Of a DNA stretch of 64,000 nucleotides, positions 50,417 through 59,840 are shown in pieces. The DNA is from Vulcanimicrobiota bacterium. Lineage in GTDB: Bacteria > Vulcanimicrobiota > Vulcanimicrobiia > Vulcanimicrobiales > Vulcanimicrobiaceae. The stretch is from the NCBI GenBank assembly GCA_003168375.1, contig PMSI01000003.1:1-64000 (forward strand), written 5' to 3'. The notes under the pieces were generated by a model. It was not told the DNA's origin, searched no databases, and was given only the letters and a program-made list of their open reading frames with translations. Made by a program: the position numbers and the translations under genes. The first letter of the stretch is position 1; each line of letters starts with the position of its first letter.

Positions 50417-51676
50417 CTAGATCGTGCCGACCAGGTCCGCTGTCCGGCCGAGATCGGCACGCCGAACGACGTGCGCCGGCGCTTGCGGCTGCGTCACCGG
50501 CCGTCGTCGCGCACGGCCTCCGCCGGTGATGTTGAGCAGCACGATCTCGTCGGGATCGACGCACCCCTCCCGCGCCGCACGCGCGAGCGTGGCGATTGCG
50601 ATGCCGGCGGCCGGTTCGACATCGATCCCTTCGAGTTCGGCGAATGCAAGCATCGCTGCTGCCATCTCGTCGTTCGTGATCGCGTAGGTCGAACCGCCGC
50701 TCGCTGCGAGCGCGTCCCGTACGCCGCCGGACGCGGCATACGGCGGGCTCGGATTTCCGAGCACCGTCGCAGCGATCCGGCTCAAGCGTTCGGGCGCATC
50801 GTGGTCGGGTTCTTCCAGGATCGCCGCACCGCGCGTCCACGCGTCATGGATCGGTGTGAATGGCGCGTTCTGACCCAGCACCAATCGCGGCAGACGCGTT
50901 CCGAACCGGCCGTCGGAAATCAGGCGCAGCGCTGCTTCGTGAGCGGCGAGTGCACCGGCCCCGCTGCCGACGGCCTGAACGTACACATCGGGCAGCGCGC
51001 CGATCGTTTCGACCGCACCGAGCACGATCGTCCCCATCCCGTCGCGCCGCGCGACGTTGCGGAAACCGCCTTCGGCGATATAGCCCTCACGCGCCGCGAA
51101 GGTCCGCGCGAGCGCCATCGCGTCTTCGTAGGTGCCGTCTTCGATTGCGACGACACGCACCGACGGGCCGACGCGAACGAGCGCGGCGAGCGGATCCCAC
51201 GCGTCGAGCGGGATGACGATCAGCACGGGCAGCTCGTTCTCGGTCGCGATCGCCGCGAACGCCGCGGCGGTGTTCCCCGCCGACGCGACGACCAGCGTGC
51301 GGCGTTCGCCGGGCGCGAGCCGCCCAAAAACCGCGACCGCTTCCAGCTCTTTGAAGGTCGCCGTCGCGAGCGTCGCGCCGCGCTCGGGCCACCAGCCGTT
51401 GAACGCGATCCAAAGCCGGCGCAGGCCGAGCTGACGGCCGAGATACGCGCTGGGAAAGACGGCGGTGCGCGCGGTCGTCGCGAGGGCGCGGCCGCGGGGA
51501 AGCCAGCGGCCATAGCGCGCCATCGACCGCTCGTCGCCGGGATCGAGCCGGAGCGAGGGATAGACGGTGCGCAACAGGGCCGGCGCATGCGGCAACGCGC
51601 AGTCGAGGCGCACGCCGTCGTCGTCGAAGAGCGCGCCGCACCCGCAGCACCGAAGCCGATACTCCCGGCCGAACAT
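50417..51676 (-). CDS. PLP-dependent threonine synthase/cysteate synthase-like enzyme
   Basis: 419 aa. A zinc-ribbon-like head ([18 protein letters not shown]) precedes a fold-type II PLP core: Lys in [17 protein letters not shown], the [25 protein letters not shown] loop, [17 protein letters not shown] and the C-terminal [21 protein letters not shown] before the Lys resembles the cysteate synthase subgroup. Both reactions use a phosphorylated substrate (phosphohomoserine or phosphoserine). Without homoserine-pathway genes nearby I leave the choice open. Confidence 0.75.
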   Translation of the reverse strand: MFGREYRLRCCGCGALFDDDGVRLDCALPHAPALLRTVYPSLRLDPGDERSMARYGRWLPRGRALATTARTAVFPSAYLGRQLGLRRLWIAFNGWWPERGATLATATFKELEAVAVFGRLAPGERRTLVVASAGNTAAAFAAIATENELPVLIVIPLDAWDPLAALVRVGPSVRVVAIEDGTYEDAMALARTFAAREGYIAEGGFRNVARRDGMGTIVLGAVETIGALPDVYVQAVGSGAGALAAHEAALRLISDGRFGTRLPRLVLGQNAPFTPIHDAWTRGAAILEEPDHDAPERLSRIAATVLGNPSPPYAASGGVRDALAASGGSTYAITNDEMAAAMLAFAELEGIDVEPAAGIAIATLARAAREGCVDPDEIVLLNITGGGRARRRPVTQPQAPAHVVRRADLGRTADLVGTI

Positions 51677-51716
51677 ACCGTAGGAATCGGCCGTGCGGCG
51701 CCCGGCCGCTAGGTTG

Positions 51717-52028
51717 TTACCAGATGCCGAGGGCTAGCTTTACGTCTTCGGTCGCCATCGTGCGCGGGTCCCACGGCGGGCTGAACGTGATGTCGACGGT
51801 GGCGTTCTTGACGCCCTCGACGCTCTCGACTTTGCTCAGGACCGCCTGCTTGAACATCGGGCCGACCGGACACATCGGCGAGGTCAGCGTCATGGTGACC
51901 GTCACGTCTTCGCCTTGCGGCCCCTCGCAGACGACATCGTAGACCAGTCCGAGGTCGAGGATTCCCATGTTGAGCTCGGGGTCGTCAACGTCTTTGAGCG
52001 CCTCGCGCACCACCTCTGCGGTTACCAT
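51717..52028 (-). CDS. MIP18/PaaD-like iron-sulfur assembly protein (SufT-like)
   Basis: 103 aa, a bare DUF59 domain: VREALKDVDDPELNMGILDLGLVYDVVCEG, VTMTLTSPMCPVGPMFKQAVLSKVESVEGVKNATVDITFSPPWDP. The conserved DPE, the Cys of SPMCP and the PPW end are present. Such proteins help mature Fe-S enzymes. No suf genes adjoin it. The start is eight bases from the TMEM175 stop. Confidence 0.88.
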   Translation of the reverse strand: MVTAEVVREALKDVDDPELNMGILDLGLVYDVVCEGPQGEDVTVTMTLTSPMCPVGPMFKQAVLSKVESVEGVKNATVDITFSPPWDPRTMATEDVKLALGIW

Positions 52029-52035
52029 ACGTGAG

Positions 52036-52668
52036 CTATGATTCGGCGGCAACGGCCGGGGTTCCACGCGCTGTGCCTCGCACGCGTTCCACGACCCGGA
52101 CCACGATGATCGCCAGGGGGACCAGCCCCCAGACGTAGCGCGCCTCGAGACCGATGAACGCGAAGAGCGGGAGGGACGCCAGGAGCACCCCGCCGGCGAC
52201 CGAGTGACGCCATGCGGCCTTGCGGATCATGACGAGGACTTTCGGGGACAGCGTGACGCCCTTGCGCAGCAGCCCGCGAACCTCGAGGATCGCCAGCAGG
52301 CCGAACCCGCCGCCGATCGTAGCGGCGTAGGCAACCGAGCCGGGCATCGACTGCGGGAACTTCAGGTAGAGCCGCAGTGCGTACGGGAGCAGCGCGACGG
52401 CGGCCAGCAGGGCGAAGTTGCAGAGCACGTCGATCTTCTCGGCGTCGAAGACGTAGTGGAAGACGCGATAGTGCATCGTCCAGAAGATCGCGATCAGTGC
52501 GAACGTGATCGCGAAGAAGAAGAGGTCGCTCAGTTTCCCGTTGACCTCGGCCAGCGTCTTAGGGATCTCGAGTGCAAAAGCGCTCTGTGCGAGGGCGAAG
52601 CCGAACACGATGTCGCTGAACGCCTCCAGGCGCCGGGCGAACCGGTGGCGGTCCTCGCTCTCGCTCAC
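52036..52668 (-). CDS. TMEM175 family potassium channel-like protein
   Basis: 210 aa. The hallmark RLEAFSDIVFGFALAQSAFAL at residues 13-33 matches the TMEM175 (DUF1211) pore helix motif RxxxFSD. Five or six hydrophobic helices follow (FFFAITFALIAIFWTMHYRVFHYVF, IDVLCNFALLAAVALLPYALRLYL, VAYAATIGGGFGLLAILEV). Bacterial members are leak-like K+ channels. It sits four bases upstream of nothing else on its strand than the SufT-like gene and follows livF closely, but transcription need not be shared. Confidence 0.82.
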   Translation of the reverse strand: MSESEDRHRFARRLEAFSDIVFGFALAQSAFALEIPKTLAEVNGKLSDLFFFAITFALIAIFWTMHYRVFHYVFDAEKIDVLCNFALLAAVALLPYALRLYLKFPQSMPGSVAYAATIGGGFGLLAILEVRGLLRKGVTLSPKVLVMIRKAAWRHSVAGGVLLASLPLFAFIGLEARYVWGLVPLAIIVVRVVERVRGTARGTPAVAAES

Positions 52669-52671
52669 CGG

Positions 52672-53370
52672 CTACACCGCGAGGTAGCGCTGCATCATCG
52701 CTTCGTCGGCCTTCAGCTCGGCGGTGGTGCCCGAGCCGACGACGCGTCCGTTCGAGAGCACGTAGGCGCGATCGGAGAGGCTCATCGCGACCTGCGCGTT
52801 CTGCTCGACGAGCAGCACCGTGTGCCCCTCGCTGCGAATATTCCGTACGACTTCCTCGACGTTGCGCGCGATCAGCGGCGCGAGCCCTTCCATCGGTTCG
52901 TCGAGCAGGATGATCTCGGGGTTGGCGACCAGTGCGCGTGCGATCGCCAGCATCTGCTGCTCGCCGCCGGAAAGCTTCGCCGGCTTGTCGCGACGCTCGC
53001 CGAGCACCTCGAAGTAGTCGTAGATGCGCTTCTCGGTCCAGGCGCCTTTGCGCCCGGAGAGCGCCGCGAGCCGCAGGTTCTCCCCGACGGTCAGGTTCGG
53101 GAAGATCCGCCGGTCTTCGGGCACGAACGCGATCCCGCTCTGCGCGATTGAGAACGGGCTCTTGTTCGTGATGTCCTTGCCCTTGAAGCGTACCGCACCG
53201 GTGCGCGCCTGGACGAGCCCCATGATCGTCTTGCACGTCGTCGAGCGCCCCGAGCCGTTGCGGCCGAGCAGCCCGACGACCTCGCCCTCTTCGATCGCGA
53301 GCGAGACGTCTTGCAGCACGTGCGACTTGTCGTAATACGCGTTGACCTTGTCGAGCTCCAAGAGCATCAT
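52672..53370 (-). CDS. livF: Branched-chain amino acid ABC transporter ATPase LivF
   Basis: 232 aa. Walker A LLGRNGSGRSTTCKTIMG, with Arg where most have Lys-Thr (GSGRST), signature LSGGEQQMLAIARAL, Walker B IILLDEPMEGLAP and H-loop HTVLLVEQN. The EGLAP after Walker B is typical of LivF. It overlaps livG by four bases. The Arg for Lys change in the P-loop (G-x-x-G-x-G-R-S/T) is noted in LivF proteins and may not abolish activity. Confidence 0.92.
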   Translation of the reverse strand: MMLLELDKVNAYYDKSHVLQDVSLAIEEGEVVGLLGRNGSGRSTTCKTIMGLVQARTGAVRFKGKDITNKSPFSIAQSGIAFVPEDRRIFPNLTVGENLRLAALSGRKGAWTEKRIYDYFEVLGERRDKPAKLSGGEQQMLAIARALVANPEIILLDEPMEGLAPLIARNVEEVVRNIRSEGHTVLLVEQNAQVAMSLSDRAYVLSNGRVVGSGTTAELKADEAMMQRYLAV

Positions 53371-54125
53371 GCGAGTTCTCCAAGGTAGGCGCGTTGGACG
53401 GCTTCGTTGGCGCGGATCTCCTGTGGTGTACCGATGGCGAGCACGGCACCGGTCTGGAAGACGGTGATCGTCGTCGAGATCGCCATCACGACGTCGATGT
53501 CGTGCTCGACGAGCAGGATCGTCCGGCCCGGCGAGATGCGCTGGATCAGGTCGACCGTCTCGTGCGTCTCGGTCGGCGACATCCCGGCGAGCGGCTCGTC
53601 CAGCAGCAGCACCGGCGGATCGCTCGCGAGGACCAGCCCGATCTCGAGCCGCCGCTGGTCGCCGTGCGAGAGGTTTTCAGCGCGTGCGTCGCGCGACTCC
53701 CACAGCCCGACGTCGTGCAGCACGCGTTCCGCCGTCGCGCCGAGATCGCCCATCCGGCGCTCCGGCATGAAGAAGTTCGCTTTGCCGTCGTGCACGGCTT
53801 GGACCGCCAGCCGCACGTTCTCGTATACGGTGAGGCGTCCGAAGATGTTGGTGATCTGGAACGACCGCGCGATGCCGAGCCGGGCGCGCTGGTACGCCAG
53901 CAGCGAGGTGATCTCGCGGTCGCGGAACCAGATGCGCCCTTCGCTCGGCGGCAGCAGGCCGCTCAGCAGGTTGAAGAACGTCGTCTTCCCCGCGCCGTTC
54001 GGACCGATGATCGTCCGTACGCCGCCCTCAGGGATCTCGAGCGAGACGTTGTTGACCGCGGTGAATCCGGAGAAGCGCCGCGTCAAACCCTCGGTCTTGA
54101 ACACGTAGCCCGTGGCGACGGCCAC
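53367..54125 (-). CDS. livG: Branched-chain amino acid ABC transporter ATPase LivG
   Basis: 252 aa from GTG, sharing one base with the livM stop (TAGTG). Walker A IGPNGAGKTTFFNLLSG, Q-loop RSFQITNIFGRLTVYENVRLAVQ, signature LSHGDQRRLEIGLVL (LSHGDQR as in LivG), Walker B VLLLDEPLAGMSPTE. It forms the ATPase pair with LivF. The frame is open far upstream but overlaps livM there. Confidence 0.93.
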   Translation of the reverse strand: MAVATGYVFKTEGLTRRFSGFTAVNNVSLEIPEGGVRTIIGPNGAGKTTFFNLLSGLLPPSEGRIWFRDREITSLLAYQRARLGIARSFQITNIFGRLTVYENVRLAVQAVHDGKANFFMPERRMGDLGATAERVLHDVGLWESRDARAENLSHGDQRRLEIGLVLASDPPVLLLDEPLAGMSPTETHETVDLIQRISPGRTILLVEHDIDVVMAISTTITVFQTGAVLAIGTPQEIRANEAVQRAYLGELA

Positions 54126-55282
54126 TACGAGGGCGCTTTCGTCGCGGCGGGTGTGTCCTCGATGACCGGCGGCAGCTCTTCCTGCATGTCCACCTCGACG
54201 CGAGCGCGGCGTGAGAAGTAGCGCCGGAACGCGGTTGCGAAGCCGTAGTGCCGCACGTCGTCGAACAGGCCCATGATCCCGCGCGGGCCGACCAGGACGA
54301 ACACCACGAAGACGACACCGATCCAGGCTTCCCAGTATTTGGTCAGCTGCGAGACGTTGTTCTGGAGCTCGTAGTAGACCGACGCGCCGAGGATCGGCCC
54401 GAGGAACGTCTGCATCCCGCCGAGCAGCGACATCATCACGACGTTGCCGGAGTATTCGACCGAGCCCGCGTCCGGGTTGATCGACTGCTGGTAGTACGTC
54501 CACAGCCAGCCGGCGATCGCTGGGAACATCGCGGAGAGGACGAATGCGTTGACCCGGTACTTGTCGACGTCGTAGCCGAGGAACCGCGCCCGCTGCTTGT
54601 TCTCGCGGATCGCGTGCAGCACGCTGCCGAACGGCGAGCGCAGGATGTAGTGAACCAAGCAGAGCGCGAGGAAAACGCAGACCGCGCAGAACCAGTAGAG
54701 GTGGAACGAATCCGCCAGCCAGCCGAAGCCGGTCGGGTTCGGACGCGCGATGTTCTGCATCCCGTCCTCGCCACCGGTCAGCTCGCTCCAGCGGTACGTG
54801 ACGAAGAAGATCACCTGCGCAAACGCGAGCGTGATCATCGAGAAGTAGATCCCGCTCGAGCGGGGCACGACGACGCGCGCCAGCAGCCACGCCCACAGCA
54901 CCGCGATCGCGACCGACAGGAACAGCGCGATGAACAAGTTGTCCGTCTTGCCGTGCTGCAGCGCGAGGCCGAAGACGTTGACGCTGAAACCGTTGGAGAA
55001 GAGCGCCGTGGCGTAGGCGCCGATCGTGAAGAACATCGCGTGGCCGAACGAGAGCTCACCGACGTGTCCGAACAGCAAGTTGAAGCCGCTGGCGAACAGC
55101 GCGAAGATCACCATCGTGGTCGCGATCCCGACGAAACCGCTCCAGTTTCCGGTCCACGGCGTCGCGCCGGCGACGAATGGCAGGATCGCGAACAGCACCG
55201 CGGTCCAGAGCAGCGGGTGCGTGAGCAGCCCGCGAAGCCTACCTTCGGAGCCTGTCCTGAGCTTGTCGAAGGGCACGGTCAC
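54125..55282 (-). CDS. livM: Branched-chain amino acid ABC transporter permease LivM
   Basis: 385 aa with about nine hydrophobic helices; LivM features include LSFGHAMFFTIGAYATALFS, LHAIRENKQRARFLGYDVDKYRVNAFVLSAMFPAIAGWLW and GGMQTFLGPILGASVYYEL. The C-terminus carries a basic and then acidic tail of about 50 aa. The GTG overlaps the livH stop (GTGA). Residues 4-14 (PFDKLRTGSEG) are encoded by a dispersed repeat, an odd N-terminus that no ordinary LivM has; the next possible start (GTG in TAVLF) would lose part of helix 1. Confidence 0.9.
   Translation of the reverse strand: MTVPFDKLRTGSEGRLRGLLTHPLLWTAVLFAILPFVAGATPWTGNWSGFVGIATTMVIFALFASGFNLLFGHVGELSFGHAMFFTIGAYATALFSNGFSVNVFGLALQHGKTDNLFIALFLSVAIAVLWAWLLARVVVPRSSGIYFSMITLAFAQVIFFVTYRWSELTGGEDGMQNIARPNPTGFGWLADSFHLYWFCAVCVFLALCLVHYILRSPFGSVLHAIRENKQRARFLGYDVDKYRVNAFVLSAMFPAIAGWLWTYYQQSINPDAGSVEYSGNVVMMSLLGGMQTFLGPILGASVYYELQNNVSQLTKYWEAWIGVVFVVFVLVGPRGIMGLFDDVRHYGFATAFRRYFSRRARVEVDMQEELPPVIEDTPAATKAPS
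55242..55273. repeat. Dispersed GTCGAAGGG repeat, copy 2 (inside livM start)
   Basis: CCTTCGGAGCCTGTC plus CTGAGCTTGTCGAAGGG forms an imperfect palindrome related to copy 1 at 3566-3588. It lies across livM codons 4-14 and is translated as PFDKLRTGSEG, a peptide commonly seen where this repeat enters coding sequence. Confidence 0.7.
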
Positions 55283-56169
55283 TCGAAGAGGCCCTCCACG
55301 CCGAACAGGCCGCGCGGCCGCACCAAGAGGATGATCCCCATAATGATGTAGCCGGTCAATTCGACCGCCGGCGGCCAGATGAGCGCCATCAAGCTCGTCA
55401 CGATCCCGATCAGGAGTCCGCCGACGATCGCCCCCCAGAACGACCCGATCCCGCCGACGATGACGATCACGAAGGTCAGCACGATCCACTGCGAAGCCAG
55501 GCTCGGCTGGATCGCGTAGATCGGCGCCGCAAGCGCGCCGGCCAGCCCGGCCATCAGCGAGCCGATTCCGAACACCAGCGTGAACATCAGCGGCATGTTG
55601 ATGCCGAGGATCTTCACCATTTCGGCATCTCGGGTGCCGGCGCGGATGATCATCCCGATATTCGTCTTGTTCAGCAGCAGCCACACACCGGCGAGGATCA
55701 GGATCGTGAGGCCGACCAGCAGGACGTCCCGGTAGAACGGGAGCTGGTAGGTGCCGAGCGAGATCGTGTCGGGGATGTAGCTGGGGGCCGAGACGCGCAC
55801 GGCGTCGTCGCCCCACAGCCTGCGCACGATCTGAGCGAAGATCAGGGCCGTCCCGAAGGTCAGGAGCAGCGTGTACTCAGGGATCCGTTTGTACAGCGGC
55901 CGGATCAGCGTCGACTCGAAGGCCATCCCGAGCAAGCCCACGATCACCGCCGAGGCCAGGATCGCGGGCCAGAACCCGATCGGCCCGTTGAGCTGGTACA
56001 TCAAGTAGGCGCCGAGCATGAAGAACGACCCGTGCGAGAAGTTGATCACGCCCATGAGACCCAGGATGATGTTCAGTCCCAGGGCGACGAGGATGTAGAG
56101 CATCCCCAGGGTGACGCCATTGACGAGCTGGTCCAGCAGTTCGGGCGCCGTGAGGGCGAGGAAGTGAAT
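55279..56169 (-). CDS. livH: Branched-chain amino acid ABC transporter permease LivH
   Basis: 296 aa. LivH landmarks: LLDQLVNGVTLGMLYILVALGLNIILGLMGVINFSHGSFFMLGAYLMY at the N-terminus, TRDAEMVKILGINMPLMFTLVFGIGSLMAGLAGALAAPI, and GGIGSFWGAIVGGLLIGI. The first ATG (56103) would cut off the conserved LLDQLVNGVTLG. An ATT (56169-56167) lies exactly seven bases after GGAGGA (56182-56177) and gives MHFLALTAPELLDQLVNGVTLG. I use the ATT start. No livJ/K receptor is in the window. Confidence 0.9.
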   Translation of the reverse strand: MHFLALTAPELLDQLVNGVTLGMLYILVALGLNIILGLMGVINFSHGSFFMLGAYLMYQLNGPIGFWPAILASAVIVGLLGMAFESTLIRPLYKRIPEYTLLLTFGTALIFAQIVRRLWGDDAVRVSAPSYIPDTISLGTYQLPFYRDVLLVGLTILILAGVWLLLNKTNIGMIIRAGTRDAEMVKILGINMPLMFTLVFGIGSLMAGLAGALAAPIYAIQPSLASQWIVLTFVIVIVGGIGSFWGAIVGGLLIGIVTSLMALIWPPAVELTGYIIMGIILLVRPRGLFGVEGLFE

Positions 56170-56366
56170 TGCGACGTCCTCCGGATGCGGCGGAAAGACC
56201 CTCCGTTCGCCTCACAGGGGTCCGCTTCCATGCTACGCTGCGGCCAATGGTTTGAAACTGAACCAAGCCGCCGAAAGTTATTAGGAGACCACTAGCCGCC
56301 AGGCACCTTCAGCCGGCGGTTCAGGCGGCAGGAGCGGCTGGGCCGCTCGGGGAGTTTCGTACAGTC

Positions 56367-57095
56367 ATGGCACTGTGGAAACCGTTCACCGAACGCGCGC
56401 GGCGCAGCATCGTGCTCGCTCAGGAAGAGGCGCAGCGGCTCGGGAACAACTACATCGGGACCGAGCACATTCTGCTCGGCATCATCTCCGAGGGAGAGAG
56501 CCTCGCGGCTAAGGTCCTCGAGACGCTCGGAGTGGACGCGGCAAAGGCTCGCCGGGCAGTCGAGGCGATCGCGGGTCGGGGCCGCTGGACCGTCCAGCAG
56601 GAGATGGTCTTCACGCCGCGCGCCAAGCGCGTGGTCGAGCGTGCTTTCGACGAGGCGCGCCGTCTCGACCATGACCACATCGGTCCGGAGCATCTCCTCA
56701 TGGGGCTCGTTCGCGAAGGCGACGGGATCGCGGTGTGGGCTCTGATGAACCTCGGCGTTGACCGTGCGGAGGTCCTTGCGAAGACGACCTCGCTGCTGGG
56801 TGATCGCCAGCCCCACAAAGTAACCGCCCTCGGCGAAGATTTCTTCCCCACGGACAGGATCGAGCGCGTTGTCCCGATGTTCTCCCACCAAGATGTCGCC
56901 TGCGGCGTACTTCGCGAGACCTTTTGTCATTGCGCGCACAGTGCGGAGCAGCGCAGCGACCAGCACGGATTCGCGAAGCTGGCGATTTGGCTCCGCGAAT
57001 TCCGGCATCTAGCGCATGAGCTCGACTTAACCGTGTTCAGCATAGCGCTCCCGGTGTTATTGTGGCTCGAAATCGCGCATCAGGTGGGTAGATAA
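56367..57095 (+). CDS. ClpC N-domain-only protein with unrelated tail
   Basis: 242 aa. Residues 1-150 are a double Clp-N repeat domain almost identical to that of the ClpC encoded 900 bp downstream ([55 protein letters not shown]; then [56 protein letters not shown]). There is no ATPase module. The last 90 residues match nothing known and end in a hydrophobic stretch (TVFSIALPVLLWLEIAHQVG). The first 150 nt nearly equal the clpC gene, then diverge: a partial tandem duplication, recent or homogenised. It might act as an adaptor decoy. Confidence 0.7.
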   Translation: MALWKPFTERARRSIVLAQEEAQRLGNNYIGTEHILLGIISEGESLAAKVLETLGVDAAKARRAVEAIAGRGRWTVQQEMVFTPRAKRVVERAFDEARRLDHDHIGPEHLLMGLVREGDGIAVWALMNLGVDRAEVLAKTTSLLGDRQPHKVTALGEDFFPTDRIERVVPMFSHQDVACGVLRETFCHCAHSAEQRSDQHGFAKLAIWLREFRHLAHELDLTVFSIALPVLLWLEIAHQVGR

Positions 57096-57272
57096 AGACC
57101 GGATCGCCAACTTGTCCCGCTAATCGCCCGCTCGCCTTGGGCGATCAATGAAGACCCAGCGATTCGCATCCGATCGTATGGGCGAGAGGTTTATGCATTT
57201 TCCAGAGCGGCTGGGCATTTGTGCCCCGCGCGCTCAGGAGGATCGGATCAGGCCGGGGGGCTACGAACAGTC

Positions 57273-59768
57273 ATGTCAATGTGGGAACCGTTCACCGAAC
57301 GCGCGCGGCGCAGCATCGTGCTCGCTCAGGAAGAGGCGCAGCGGCTCGGGAACAACTACATCGGGACCGAGCACATCCTGCTCGGCATCATCTCCGAGGG
57401 CGAGAGCTTAGCGGCTAAGGTCCTCGAGACGCTCGGTGTCAACCTGGCCAAGGTGCGCCAGGAGGTCGAGGCAATCGTCGGCCGGGGCGGCCAGACCGTC
57501 CAGCAGGAGATGGTCTTCACCCCGCGCGCCAAGCGCGTGATCGAGCTGGCCTTCGAAGAGGCCCGGCAGCTCAACCACAACTACATCGGGACCGAGCACC
57601 TGCTGCTGGGCCTGATCCGCGAGGGTGAGGGCGTCGCCGCCCGCGTCCTGACCAACCTCGGGGTCGACCCGGCGAAGGTGCGCGTCCAGACGACCTCGCT
57701 GCTCGGTGCCGAGGGTCAGCCTCCGGCGCCCAAGGGCAAGTCCAAGACCCCGACGCTGGACGCGTACGGCCGCGACCTGACGACCCTCGCCCGTGAGAAC
57801 AAGCTCGACCCGGTCATCGGCCGGGCCAACGAGATCGAACGCGTCATCCAGATCCTCAGCCGCCGGACGAAGAACAACCCGGCGCTGATCGGCGAGCCCG
57901 GCGTCGGCAAGACGGCGATCGCCGAGGGCCTGGCCCAGCGCGTCATCAAGAACGAGGTCCCGGAGCCGCTGCGCGACAAGCGCGTCATCACGCTCGACCT
58001 GGCCGGCTTGGTCGCAGGCACGAAGTACCGCGGCGAGTTCGAGGAGCGCATGAAGCGCGTCATGGACGAGATCCGTGGCGCCGCCGGCGAGATCATCCTG
58101 TTCATCGACGAACTGCACACGCTGGTCGGTGCCGGCGCCGCCGAGGGCGCGATCGACGCCTCCAACATCATCAAGCCCGCGCTCGCGCGCGGCGAGCTGC
58201 AGTGCATCGGCGCGACGACGCTCAACGAATTTCGCAAGCACATCGAGAAGGACTCGGCGCTCGAGCGCCGCTTCCAGCCGGTCATGGTCGGCGAGCCGAC
58301 GGTCGACGAGACCATCGAGATCCTCAAGGGCCTGCGCGACCGCTACGAAGCGCACCACAAGGTCACCATCACCGACGAAGCGCTGGTCGCGGCCGCGAAA
58401 CTCGGCGACCGCTACATCTCCGACCGTTTTCTCCCCGACAAGGCCGTCGATCTGATGGACGAGGCCTCCTCGCGCGTCCGTCTCCAGGCGACGCTGCCGC
58501 CGCAAGAGATCCGCGATATCGAGACCCAGATCCGCCAAGTGAAGCAGGAGAAAGAGTCGGTCGTCAAATCGCAGGAGTTCGAGAAGGCCGCTGCGATTCG
58601 CGACCGTGAGGAGAAGCTGCGCCTCGAGAAGCAGCGCCTCGAAGCGGAGTGGGCCGACAAGCGCGCGGCGCAGGACAAGACGCTCAAGGTCACCGAGGAC
58701 GACATCGCCCACATCGTCGCGTCGTGGACGAAGATCCCGGTCTCACGGCTGGCGCAGGCCGAGACGGCCAAGCTGCTGGGGATGGAGGATCAGCTCCACC
58801 GCCGCGTGATCGGGCAGAACCAGGCGATCTCGACGCTCACCCGGGCGATCCGCCGCTCGCGCGCCGGGCTCAAGAACCCGAAGCGCCCGATCGGCTCGTT
58901 CATCTTCCTCGGTCCGACCGGCGTCGGAAAGACCGAGGTCGCGCGCTCGCTCGCCGAGTTCATGTTCGACGACGCCGAGTCGATGATCCGCATCGACATG
59001 TCGGAGTACATGGAGAAGTACGCGGTCTCGCGGCTCGTCGGGGCGCCTCCCGGCTACGTCGGCTACGAAGAGGGCGGCCAGCTCACCGAAGCGGTGCGCC
59101 GCCGTCCGTACTCCGTCGTGCTGCTCGACGAGATCGAGAAAGCGCATCCGGACGTCTTCAACTTGCTGCTGCAGGTACTCGAAGACGGGCGGCTGACCGA
59201 CTCTCAGGGCCGCGTCGTCGACTTCAAGAACACCGTGATCATCATGACCTCGAACGTCGGTGCGACCGGGATGCAGACGACGACCGACATCGGGTTCCGC
59301 ACCCAGAAGGACGCCGGACCCGACGATGTGGCCTACGAGAAGATGAAGACCAAGGTGCTCGACGAGGTCAAGCACTCGTTCCGGCCCGAGTTCCTCAACC
59401 GCGTCGACGAGGTCGTGGTCTTCCACCAGCTGAGCCGCCAGCAGATCGCCGAGATCGTCAGCCTGGAGCTCGATAAAGTCATCCGCGAGGTGAATGCTCA
59501 GGATATGCATCTCGAGGTGACCGAAGACGCGAAGCAACTGCTCGCCAAGAAGGGGTGGGATCCCCAGTTCGGAGCCCGTCCGCTGCGCCGTGCGATCCAG
59601 CGCGAAGTCGAGGACGAGCTCGCCGAGGAGATGCTCAAGGGCAACTTCGGATCGGGCGACCGCATCCTCGCGGAAGTCTCGGTGGACAACCCCGAGAAGC
59701 TAAGGTTCTCGAAGATCCCGAACGTCGAGCCGCCCGCACCGAGTCAACCGGAAGCGCAAACAGCCTAA
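57273..59768 (+). CDS. clpC: ATP-dependent Clp protease ATP-binding subunit ClpC
   Basis: 831 aa. Clp-N repeats (1-150), first AAA+ with Walker [10 protein letters not shown] and DEx [24 protein letters not shown], a UVR-like coiled middle ([33 protein letters not shown]), second AAA+ with [23 protein letters not shown] and sensor/arginine regions, then the C-terminal D2-small domain. It unfolds substrates for ClpP. The frame extends 18 codons upstream, but ATG 57273 aligns with the duplicate's ATG and with the family start. The 177 bp before it share fragments with the region ahead of the duplicate. Confidence 0.95.
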   Translation: MSMWEPFTERARRSIVLAQEEAQRLGNNYIGTEHILLGIISEGESLAAKVLETLGVNLAKVRQEVEAIVGRGGQTVQQEMVFTPRAKRVIELAFEEARQLNHNYIGTEHLLLGLIREGEGVAARVLTNLGVDPAKVRVQTTSLLGAEGQPPAPKGKSKTPTLDAYGRDLTTLARENKLDPVIGRANEIERVIQILSRRTKNNPALIGEPGVGKTAIAEGLAQRVIKNEVPEPLRDKRVITLDLAGLVAGTKYRGEFEERMKRVMDEIRGAAGEIILFIDELHTLVGAGAAEGAIDASNIIKPALARGELQCIGATTLNEFRKHIEKDSALERRFQPVMVGEPTVDETIEILKGLRDRYEAHHKVTITDEALVAAAKLGDRYISDRFLPDKAVDLMDEASSRVRLQATLPPQEIRDIETQIRQVKQEKESVVKSQEFEKAAAIRDREEKLRLEKQRLEAEWADKRAAQDKTLKVTEDDIAHIVASWTKIPVSRLAQAETAKLLGMEDQLHRRVIGQNQAISTLTRAIRRSRAGLKNPKRPIGSFIFLGPTGVGKTEVARSLAEFMFDDAESMIRIDMSEYMEKYAVSRLVGAPPGYVGYEEGGQLTEAVRRRPYSVVLLDEIEKAHPDVFNLLLQVLEDGRLTDSQGRVVDFKNTVIIMTSNVGATGMQTTTDIGFRTQKDAGPDDVAYEKMKTKVLDEVKHSFRPEFLNRVDEVVVFHQLSRQQIAEIVSLELDKVIREVNAQDMHLEVTEDAKQLLAKKGWDPQFGARPLRRAIQREVEDELAEEMLKGNFGSGDRILAEVSVDNPEKLRFSKIPNVEPPAPSQPEAQTA

Positions 59769-59791
59769 GCGGGACACGCGGTGCGCGAACC

Positions 59792-59827
59792 GGTACGAGG
59801 CCGTCGGGAAACCGACGGCTTCGTGCC
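59792..59827 (+). terminator. Long hairpin after clpC
   Basis: A 16-bp stem (8 perfect GC-rich pairs GCCGTCGG/CCGACGGC plus eight outer pairs, two of them G·T) has a GAAA tetraloop. It starts 23 bp after the clpC stop. The T-tract is poor, so termination may be inefficient or the hairpin may stabilise the 3' end. Confidence 0.55.
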
Positions 59828-59840
59828 GAATACCATAAGG

